Assembly (NCBI GenBank): GCA_002104945.1
Contig: MCFH01000013.1
Span: 806,001 to 870,000, forward strand
Source of the DNA: Piromyces finnis
Lineage: Eukaryota > Neocallimastigomycota > Neocallimastigomycetes > Neocallimastigales > Neocallimastigaceae
DNA length: 64,000 nt
Direction of reading: 5' to 3'
This document shows positions 52,721 to 61,989 of this stretch, in pieces. Both the position numbers and the translations under genes were made by a program. The notes below the pieces were generated by a model. It was not told where the DNA came from and ran no database searches. It worked only from the letters and a program-made list of their open reading frames with translations. Position 1 is the stretch's first letter, and each line of letters opens with the position of its first letter.

Positions 52721-55188
52721 GGGATATTTTTATATGATATTACAATAAAATATATATAAATAATAACAAATTAAAAAATGTATAAAAAGAATAATTAATT
52801 AATTATTAATAAAAATTATTTTTTTAATAATGTAATATTAATTATATAATATATATGAAATATTTTCATTTAATGGTGTATAATACACCAATCCTATAAA
52901 AAATATATATATATATATATATTCTATTATAATTTTAAAATAAAAAATTATAAAAGATTTGAAATCCACACTCATAAAATTATTATTGTTATTTTCTTGT
53001 TTAATAACGTTAAAATAATATATTATCTTTTTTTTTTTATTATTATCATTATTTAAACTATAGTTATTTTTATAAAATTTTATTAATTGAACATTTTTAA
53101 ATGTGTAAAGTATAAAGGTGTAAGGGTCAAATAAATATATGTAAATAAGCTATAATAAAAGTAAAATTGAAGAGAAAAAAAAAAACGTTTTAAAATTAAT
53201 AATAAATAGATAGACGTTCATTTTAATTTTTAGAATGAAAAAGAGAAATTTTATATTTTATAGTGTTATTCTTGTAAAAGCAAAAATATTATATTTGTCT
53301 TTTATATTTTAGTAAAAGAATAATTAATATTTTTATGAAAAATATTTAAACAATAACATATTATTGGCATAGATTAAAAGATAAATAACTAAAATAATGA
53401 AAAAAGGGTGAATCTCATTAAATAGATTATTGTTTAACCTGTTATTTTTTTTAAAGATGTATAATTTTTATATATTATTTTTATAAATTATTTAATAGCA
53501 AAGATATAAATAAGAAAGGAATGAAAAAAGAAAATTATCTAAATGGTTAGGTTACAATTCAAAAAGGTTAGAGTTAGATCATTCTAATTCCAAGTGGAAT
53601 AATTCCTTTTTTAAGCAACTTTAATGGGCTTTTAGTATTACACCATTATAAAAATAGATAAATGTTGACATATATAAATTCTTTTTTTTTTTTTGAAATA
53701 GGTAATACAATATTTTAATAATATATAGGTTACATTATTTTTTCAATTAATTACATATATTATAATATATTATAATACTATAATATTAATAACATTAATA
53801 TATAAAATTTTATTAGAGCTATTTACTATTATTAGCTTATTTATCTTAATGTAATAAATTATTTTATATATTATTAATATATATTAAAATATATTATTGA
53901 AACTATTAAAAATTTTAGCCGTAGAAATCATTTATATTAAAAAAATATATAAATAATATATTTAATTAAATATATTAAACTATATAATAGATTATAGTTA
54001 AATATTATATTATAGTATAATATTTAGTAAAAAAGAATTCATTTTTTTATTATTTATTTATCATACAAATAATATAAATAAATCAAATATATTTGCAATT
54101 TAACTATATATTATATTATTATTTAATATATGGTGAATAATATCAAATATAGGTTACTTAATATTATAAATATAAATAATATATGATAATAAAATATCAA
54201 TATTCTATTTAATTTTTTAATATTGAGCTTTTGCAGTTAATATATAATATTATTAAATATACCTTTATTAATACTTTATATATTAAAATATATTTTATCA
54301 ATATATTATAAAATTATAATAATTAAACTTTTTTTTCTTTAAATTAATTCTTCTATCATTCTTTTGTATTTAATATTATTTTATATATAAAATTTTCTTT
54401 TTTTTTTAATTTTTTTTTCTCAAAACTTACACTATAAAAATTAAAGATAATTATTTAAAATAAGTAATCAAGAAGGATTGAATCTTAAAAATAATTAAAT
54501 ATTATAGTAAGAATATTCTTCTTGATTATATTACTATTTTATATAACAATTTGTATATAATCAAATCACAATAAAAATACATTAAAAGAAATTGTGAAAA
54601 AGTATATTTCACTAATTTCTTTATTTTTTTTCTCAAAAAATTATATTAGTATATTATTAAATATAAAATATTTAATTTAATTAAAAGAATGTTTTTATGT
54701 TATAGCATTCTAGATTATTAAAGATTTTATTTATTAATACAATCAAATTCTATATGAATAAACAACATTCTTTAAGATTATAACAATTATATAAATTTTT
54801 TTATAAAGGAACAAAAATAAATCAGCTATTATAAAATAGATATAGATGAAAATTATCACATAATACTTAACTATATAAATTTAATAACAATAACTATTAA
54901 GAAAAGGAAAATTTACTTATCATAACTAAAATATAAAAAGAAAATTGATATCAAAATTAAAAAAAACATAAATATATAAAATTTTTATTCATAATAACAA
55001 TAACATTTATTAAAAAAAGAATCATTTTATTATCAAAATCTATCTTTATAATTTATTTAATAATAATTTATTAAACGTGAGTATTGAAAATTTTATTTTT
55101 AAAAAGTTGGAAATTATTAAATATTTAAAAAAATATTTATAAAAGAAAAAAAAATTAAGCTATTTTTTTATAATAATAGTAATAAAAT
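52721..55188. other. 2.5 kb intergenic region upstream of the first chitin synthase
   Basis: The region is almost purely A/T with palindromic TATATA sequence. A slightly GC-richer patch lies near 53540-53640. An 11 bp inverted repeat (54465-54475 and 54518-54528) is present. No exon is recognised. Presumably it carries the long upstream region of the chitin synthase gene. Confidence 0.5.
54465..54528. repeat. 11 bp inverted repeat upstream of the chitin synthase gene
   Basis: TAATCAAGAAG at 54465-54475 and its exact complement at 54518-54528 enclose a 42 bp loop, about 660 bp upstream of the start codon. It could be a regulatory hairpin or chance. Confidence 0.45.
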
Positions 55189-58100
55189 ATGAAGGGTTAT
55201 ATGAAGCAATCAAATCATCTTGAAGAAGATGTTCTTGAAATTGAGAACCTCTCAGAACAAAATATTTTAGAATTCTTAAAAGCTAGACATGCACAAAAAA
55301 AATATTTTACAAATCTTGGTTCAAATGCTCTTATTTATTTGAATCCTTACAGCGAAGATGAATGTATTTCAGATAATTACAGTAAAGTTTATGTTGAAGA
55401 TTCAAGAAACTCTTCAAACGATCGTCCAAAACTTTCTTCAAGTATTTATCAACTTGTAAACTCCACTTATCTTCACATGATTCGTGAAAAAGAAGATCAA
55501 TCTATTATTATAAATGGTGAATGTTCAAGTGGAAAGACTGAAATATACAAAGCCATTGCAAAACATTTATGCTATTTAACTAGAGAAACTAAGAAAAAAA
55601 CTGTTACTCAATCTGCTATTTTAAAAATTAATAAAATCTTGGATAGTTTTGGTACTGCTACTACTTTAAATAATCCATCATCTTCTCGTTTTGGAAAGTA
55701 TATAGAATATCAATTTGATAGAACTGGTAAAATTATTGGTGCTAAATTAGTACATTATTGTTTAGAAAAGGATCGTGTTTCAAAGGTACCAGAAGATGAA
55801 CGTAATTTTAATGTATTTTATCATTTTTTAGCTAGTGCATCATCCAATGAAAAAAATACTTTTAATTTAACTGATCCAAGTGGTTTTGAATATTTATCTC
55901 AAAATCGTTATTACAAACGCTGTACTAATGATGATAACTTAGATGGTCGTGAACTTCGTTCTGCTTTAAAAGCATTTGGTATTGGTGTTCGTCAACAAGC
56001 TCAAATTTTCCAACTTCTTGCTGCTATTCTTCATTTAGGTAACATAGAGTTTGTTGATGGTCCTAAGAATGCTCATCAAGATACTTGCGATATTAAGAAT
56101 TTTGAATTAGTTGAATTTATTGCTGAATTATTAGGTGTTACTCCTGATGCTTTAGATAGTATTTTAACATATCAAACTAAATGTATTCGCTCAGACGTTT
56201 TCACTGAATATTTAGATGCTGATGCTGCTTCAAAACAAAGAGATAATCTTGCTAATACTCTTTATTCACTTATTTTTAATTGGATAATTGAAAAGATTAA
56301 CTCAAAGTTATGTTGTGATGATGAATCTGATAACTTTATTGGTGTTGTTGATCTTTTCGGTTTCCAAAATTTAAAAAATAACCAATTTGATCAATTTTTA
56401 TCAAATTATTCTACTGAAAAAATGCAATTCTTTACTAATAAATGTTTCTTTGATATTCCAGTTTTTAAATATCAAGAAGAAGGTATTTCTATTGAGACTC
56501 CACCATATACTAATAATACTAGTACTGTTAAATTGTTAGATGGTATTATCTCAGCTATGGAAGTTGAAGGAAATCAAAAGGATTGTTCAAATGTTTCATT
56601 AAGAGAAAGATTAAATAAAGAATTCTTATCTAACTACGAATATACCAGATTGAATACTGGTTTTGGTATTCGCCATTACAATACTCAAGTTTCTTATGAT
56701 TTGAATCGCTTTGTTGAAAAGAATAATGATTGCATTCAACCAGATATTATTACTTTAGTTAGAGGTGGTGCAAAAGCTAAAGCTAGTACAAATATTTTCT
56801 TAAGATCTTTATTCTCTGAAAAGGCTGTATCAGTTACTCGTCATCCAACTCAATATAATACTATTGTTAGAGCAAACAGTACTTTACCAAGACGTGCTCC
56901 ATCAGTAAAACATGCTACAGGAGAATTAATAAAAAATAGAGATAATAAAGATAACAATTGTTGTACCGTTGCTAAACAATTTAGTAATTCATTAACTACT
57001 TTATCTGAATCATTATTCAATACTCAACCATGGTTTGTTTTTTGTATAACTCCAAATTATGACTTTGTAAGTGATAATTTCGACACTAAATTAGTTTCCA
57101 AGCAATTAAGAAACTTCAACATTCCAAATATTGCTCAATTAAGATCTAAAAACAATGAAGTAAAAAGCTATCCAATTGTTGAATTCATTAATTTATATAA
57201 TGATTTAATGAGAGAAACAAATATAAAGACTGATGATCCAAAACATGCTTGTAAGGAATTAGCACATGTATTTGGATTTGAATCAAAGGATATTAACATT
57301 GGTAGAAATCAAGTATTTTTGTCAGAATATGCTTGGAGATTTTTAGAAGACGCTAGAATTGAAGGTGGTAATATTGTAGATGAAGACGAATATGAGGAAG
57401 AAGATGTTACTTATGAAGATGAAAATGAATCTGAAATGGATTCCGAATATGAAACAGCTACTCGTGAAATGGAAGAAGAAGAAGAGCAAGAAAGAGAAGC
57501 TATCGAAGCTAAGAAGCCACAAATGAAAATGAAAAAACCAATTACAGCTTCTAAAGAAATTAGTAACGGTAGAAAATGGTGGCTTTGTCTTACTTATTCT
57601 TCTACATGGTGCTATTTCCCATTCTGCTTATCTACATGTGGTAAAATGAAGAGAAAGGATGTTCAAATTGCTTGGCGTGAAAAAGTTACTATTAATATAA
57701 TTATTGTTTTCCTTTGTGCTCTTATTCTTTTCTACATTATTGGACTTGGTCGTTTAATTTGCCCATCAGTAAAACAATGGGGTTATGGTCAATTATATGG
57801 CATGGAATATAAAGGAAGAGATATGCGTGTTTCTGCTTTTGGTAAGGTCTTCAAGCTTGGTGATTTATATGATCTTTACTCTAAATATTATCCAAAATTA
57901 TATGAAAAGAAGAGAGGTCAAGATATTTCACATATTTTCAATACTATCCAGGACCCAGATATGTGGAAAGCAATGTGTCCAGGCTTCAATTTACCAACTG
58001 CTGGATTTTTCGATAACTTATCTTATGGACGTAGAAACCGTGAAGATGAAGAAGTTTGGGTTGCCAATCCAGAAGGTGCTGATACAAAGAAATGGAATAG

Positions 58101-60525
58101 TATTATGAGAAAATTCTTTAAGGAAAATCAAGTTGGTGAACTTGCAATTGAAAATAAAAAGGAAACTATTATTAAAATGTTAGCTGAATGGGGTTATGGC
58201 GGTCCTGAACCATTTTATGTAATTGTTTATGATCGTATTTATGATTTAACTGGTTATATGGGTGATGATATTGGAACAAGTGGTCTTACAAAAGACCAAA
58301 GATTCTTAATTAAAGAACAAAATGAAATTTTTGATGAAAAAAATGGTCAAGATATGTCTCATATTTTCGATAATTATAGACAACTTGTTGGTGAAAAAAA
58401 ATGGAGTGATACTATAAAATGTATGGATAATCTTTTCTTTATTGGTAATGTTGATCACAGAAACGACTTTAAGTGTCAAATTACTAATTATATGATGTTA
58501 GCTGCTTCTATGGTTATTGCTGCTGTACTTTTAGTTAAATTCTTAGCTGCCCTTCAATTTGGTTCAAAACGTCAACCAGAAGAACACGATAAATTTGTTA
58601 TTTGTCAAGTACCATGTTATACTGAAGGTGAAGAATCACTTGCTAAGACAATTGATAGTTTGGCTTACTTAGAATATGATGATAAAAGAAAACTTATTTT
58701 CATTATTTCTGATGGTATGATTATTGGTAGTGGTAATGATAGACCAACTCCAAGAATTGTATTAGATCATATGGGAATTGATCCAGAAATTGATCCAGAA
58801 GCTCTTTGGTATGATTCTGTTGGTACTGGTACCAACCAAGTTAACATGGCAAAGGTATATTCTGGTTTATATGAATATGAAGGTCATCCAGTTCCATTTA
58901 TTGTTGTTGTTAAAGTTGGTACATATCGTGAAACATCTCGTCCAGGTAATCGTGGTAAGCGTGATTCTCAAATGATTTTAATGCGTTATCTTCATAATGT
59001 TCATCACAATTATCCAATGACACCACTTGAACTTGAACTTTACCATCAAATGAAGAATGTTATTGGAGTTGATCCATCATTCTATGAATATATTCTTATG
59101 GTTGATGCTGATACTGTTGTTATGCAAGATTCATTGAATATGTTAATTTCATCTATGGTTCGTGATTCAAAGATTATGGGTATTTGTGGTGAAACTAGAT
59201 TAGCTAATGAAAAGGAAAGTTGGGTTACTATGATTCAAGTTTATGAATACTTCATTTCTCACCATTTAAGTAAAGCATTTGAAAGTTTGTTTGGTAGTGT
59301 TACTTGTTTACCAGGTTGTTTCTGTATGTATCGTATTCGTACACCAGTTAAAGGTACACCAGTTTTAATTACAAAGGGTGTAATTGAAGATTATTCTGAA
59401 TGTATTGTTGATACCTTACACAAAAAGAATCTTTTAAGTTTGGGTGAAGATCGTTACTTGACTACTTTAATGTTAAAACATTTCCCTAACTTAAAAATTA
59501 AGTTCACAAAGGATGCTAGATGTTTAACTAATGCCCCAGAAACATGGAGAGTATTACTCTCTCAACGTCGTCGTTGGATTAATTCTACTGTTCATAATTT
59601 ATTGGAACTTTTATTCTTGAATGATCTTTGTGGTTTCTTATGTTTCTCCATGCGTACTGTAGTTTTCCTTGATTTATTATCTACTATGGTTCAACCAGCT
59701 ATGATTCTCTATTTATTCTATCTTATATATTCTATTATTTTCCCATCTGAAGATTCTATTTTCCCATGGGTATCACTTCTTATGTTAGCTTTCACATATG
59801 GTTTACAAATTATTATTTTCATTCTTAGAGGTGCCTTCCAACACATTGGTTGGATTGTTATTTATATTCTTGCAATGCCAATCTTTGGTATGTTCATTCC
59901 ATTATATTCATACTGGCACTTTGATGATTTCTCATGGGGTAATACTCGTCGTATTTTAGGAGAAAAGGGTAAGGTTAAACTTGTTGGTGATGAAGAAGCT
60001 GAAGAATTAATTGAAGATATTCCAAAAAAGAGATGGGCTGAATATGAACAAGAATTACTTGAATTAGCTGAAGAAGAAGCTAGTGAAGTTGTTAGTAGTT
60101 CAAACTCATTACAAGGTGGATATGAAGGATACCAATACCCACAATTCAGTCAAGTTGGTGCTGTTGATACTGCTTCTGCCTATGGTGCTGGTACTTATGT
60201 TCCAAGTGAATATAATTATTCTGTTAATACTCATAACTACTACGCTGGTAGTGTTGCTCCATCAGCTTATGGAAATATTAATATGCCATCAAGAGTTTAT
60301 GATAGCAGTGAATACAATAACCGTAATAGTTATAATAGTAATGGTGGTAATGTTACTGATGAAGATATTGTAGTAGAAGTTGAACGCTTTATTCGTACAG
60401 CCGATTTAATGACTGTTACTAAAAAGAAGGTACGTCAAGAAGTTTCTAGACGTCTTGGCATTGATCTTTCAAACAGAAAAGAATTTGTTGATCAATGTAT
60501 TGAAAATGCTTTAAACAATCAATAA
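55189..60525 (+). CDS. Chitin synthase with N-terminal myosin-like motor domain (class V/VII type)
   Basis: A single exon of 1,778 residues. Residues about 30-735 form a myosin-like motor: P-loop GECSSGKTE (residue 110), switch I SSSRFGKYIEYQFD, switch II DLFGFQN (residue 388) and QAQIFQLLAAILHLGNIEF. An acidic linker (735-780) follows. Then come a membrane span near 835-855 (TINIIIVFLCALILFYIIG), a region like the cytochrome-b5-like domain of these enzymes (VSAFGKVFKLGDLYDLYSK; PFYVIVYDRIYDLTGYMGDD), and a second span near 1100. The GT2 chitin synthase domain carries CYTEGEESLAKTIDSL, MVDADTVVMQD, GEDRYLTTLML (1419) and SQRRRWINST (1458, the QxxRW motif), followed by several spans (1484-1574). 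The C-terminus has a DEK-C-like helical domain (about 1723-1777, VERFIRTADLMTV). It polymerises GlcNAc from UDP-GlcNAc at the plasma membrane. Motor ATPase residues are altered (see findings). Confidence 0.95.
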   Translation: MKGYMKQSNHLEEDVLEIENLSEQNILEFLKARHAQKKYFTNLGSNALIYLNPYSEDECISDNYSKVYVEDSRNSSNDRPKLSSSIYQLVNSTYLHMIREKEDQSIIINGECSSGKTEIYKAIAKHLCYLTRETKKKTVTQSAILKINKILDSFGTATTLNNPSSSRFGKYIEYQFDRTGKIIGAKLVHYCLEKDRVSKVPEDERNFNVFYHFLASASSNEKNTFNLTDPSGFEYLSQNRYYKRCTNDDNLDGRELRSALKAFGIGVRQQAQIFQLLAAILHLGNIEFVDGPKNAHQDTCDIKNFELVEFIAELLGVTPDALDSILTYQTKCIRSDVFTEYLDADAASKQRDNLANTLYSLIFNWIIEKINSKLCCDDESDNFIGVVDLFGFQNLKNNQFDQFLSNYSTEKMQFFTNKCFFDIPVFKYQEEGISIETPPYTNNTSTVKLLDGIISAMEVEGNQKDCSNVSLRERLNKEFLSNYEYTRLNTGFGIRHYNTQVSYDLNRFVEKNNDCIQPDIITLVRGGAKAKASTNIFLRSLFSEKAVSVTRHPTQYNTIVRANSTLPRRAPSVKHATGELIKNRDNKDNNCCTVAKQFSNSLTTLSESLFNTQPWFVFCITPNYDFVSDNFDTKLVSKQLRNFNIPNIAQLRSKNNEVKSYPIVEFINLYNDLMRETNIKTDDPKHACKELAHVFGFESKDINIGRNQVFLSEYAWRFLEDARIEGGNIVDEDEYEEEDVTYEDENESEMDSEYETATREMEEEEEQEREAIEAKKPQMKMKKPITASKEISNGRKWWLCLTYSSTWCYFPFCLSTCGKMKRKDVQIAWREKVTINIIIVFLCALILFYIIGLGRLICPSVKQWGYGQLYGMEYKGRDMRVSAFGKVFKLGDLYDLYSKYYPKLYEKKRGQDISHIFNTIQDPDMWKAMCPGFNLPTAGFFDNLSYGRRNREDEEVWVANPEGADTKKWNSIMRKFFKENQVGELAIENKKETIIKMLAEWGYGGPEPFYVIVYDRIYDLTGYMGDDIGTSGLTKDQRFLIKEQNEIFDEKNGQDMSHIFDNYRQLVGEKKWSDTIKCMDNLFFIGNVDHRNDFKCQITNYMMLAASMVIAAVLLVKFLAALQFGSKRQPEEHDKFVICQVPCYTEGEESLAKTIDSLAYLEYDDKRKLIFIISDGMIIGSGNDRPTPRIVLDHMGIDPEIDPEALWYDSVGTGTNQVNMAKVYSGLYEYEGHPVPFIVVVKVGTYRETSRPGNRGKRDSQMILMRYLHNVHHNYPMTPLELELYHQMKNVIGVDPSFYEYILMVDADTVVMQDSLNMLISSMVRDSKIMGICGETRLANEKESWVTMIQVYEYFISHHLSKAFESLFGSVTCLPGCFCMYRIRTPVKGTPVLITKGVIEDYSECIVDTLHKKNLLSLGEDRYLTTLMLKHFPNLKIKFTKDARCLTNAPETWRVLLSQRRRWINSTVHNLLELLFLNDLCGFLCFSMRTVVFLDLLSTMVQPAMILYLFYLIYSIIFPSEDSIFPWVSLLMLAFTYGLQIIIFILRGAFQHIGWIVIYILAMPIFGMFIPLYSYWHFDDFSWGNTRRILGEKGKVKLVGDEEAEELIEDIPKKRWAEYEQELLELAEEEASEVVSSSNSLQGGYEGYQYPQFSQVGAVDTASAYGAGTYVPSEYNYSVNTHNYYAGSVAPSAYGNINMPSRVYDSSEYNNRNSYNSNGGNVTDEDIVVEVERFIRTADLMTVTKKKVRQEVSRRLGIDLSNRKEFVDQCIENALNNQ

Positions 60526-61989
60526 TTCCATTAAAATTAATAATTTAAAAAAGAAATAGAAAAATCATAATTTCATAGTATAATTAATAATATAAATTTA
60601 ATCTTATATCTATCCTTTTAAAATATTTTTATTTTCTTTTCTTAATAGTATATTTGAAAACAAAAAATTAGAAAAAAAAAAGTTATTTCAGTATTTATCT
60701 CATGAATTATCAAAAATATATATAATCTTTTATTAATCTATTATTTATTTTTTATAATTAATTTTTAATTCATATATATATATTTTTTAAAAGAATATTA
60801 ATAAAAATATATAATAATATAAAATATAAAAATATTAGTAAACAAAAAAGAGCAAAAAAAAAAAAAAATTAATATCTTCAATAAATATTATTAATGAAAT
60901 TATATAATATATAATATAATATATTTAGAAGAATATTAATAAATTTATATAAATTATTGAAAAAAAAAAAAAAAAATTATATATTTGAAGGATGGTATTA
61001 TAAGTAGATAAATTGGATATAAAAGTGTTTTTTTTTTTTAATATTATTTATATAATGTTTATGAATTTAAAATTATAAATCAAAGTTTTAAGTGTTTGAG
61101 AAACAAAGTGAAAGATCTGAGTCTAAGCATATTTGTTGGGACCCGAAAGATGGTGAACTATGCCTGAATAGGGTGAAGTCAGATGAAACTCTGATGGAGG
61201 ATGACAAATTAGTATTTTTATAGAGTAATTTTTATTTTTCAAAATTAATGAAAGTTAGGACAATTCACATTAATATGATTAATATATATATATATATTTT
61301 ATTAATATAAATTATTTAGCCTCGGCAAAGAAATACTATTTTATCTATATTAACGCTTTAATATAATAATATCCTTATTTTTTAAATTATTTATTCTTAA
61401 GTATTTAAATATAATAAAAAAAGTTTATGAAAGTTAAAGTTTAATCATAATTTTTTTTTTTTTTTTTTTTAAAAAATCTTAAAAAATATAATTGTTAATA
61501 ATGAAAAAATATATATAAATGCCTAATAGCCTAATATTATAATTTTAATTTTATGTATTAATATATAAGTATGTATACCACCATTCATATAAATAATTTA
61601 TTTTTAGTTTATTTTATTTATAAATTTAAATCCTATTTATTTATAATATTATTTCTTTTTTTTTTTTTTTTTTAATATTAAAATCTATATATTGGGAAAA
61701 GTAGGAAAATAATATGTTAATTTTCTTAAGTAATAGAATGTATAAGAATTTTTTCTATTACAGTAAAAGAATACTAGATTATTAATATAAATAATAATAA
61801 TTATAAAATAATTATGAATTAAGAATAATATATATATTTTCCCAACATCATTTTAATATTTTATTTGTTAATAAAAAATATAATCTAAAAAAAAGAAAAA
61901 GAAAGTAGTATATTATTATTGCTGAATAGTTTTTTATTTTAAAACATTAATATACACAAACAATTTTTTAAGATACTAATTAAAATACA
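60526..61989. other. Intergenic region between the two chitin synthase genes
   Basis: This 1.5 kb AT-rich spacer contains A/T homopolymers and the LSU rRNA fragment at about 61092-61200. No protein exon is recognised. It holds the 3' UTR of the first gene and the promoter of the second. Confidence 0.55.
61092..61200 (+). rRNA. Fragment of 28S (LSU) rRNA gene, partial
   Basis: The string GTTGGGACCCGAAAGATGG, then TGAACTATGCCTGAATAGGG and a GAAA-capped hairpin ending GGAGG (about 61135-61200) is a highly conserved eukaryotic 28S rRNA block. The upstream part (AAACAAAGTGAAAGATCTGAG, about 61100-61121) is also plausible LSU sequence but less certain. Sequence after GGAGG does not continue as LSU rRNA (CTCGTAGC is expected), so this is an isolated piece of about 66-110 bp. 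In the hairpin, one C-G pair is replaced by U-A on both sides, suggesting a real rRNA source, and one pair is broken. It cannot be a functional rRNA gene. It is probably an rDNA or rRNA-derived insertion. Confidence 0.8.

Noticed and set aside
53540-53640. Slightly GC-richer patch with GGTTAGAGTTAGATC, considered as a possible tRNA or small RNA
   Set aside because: No cloverleaf or conserved small-RNA box could be built from it.
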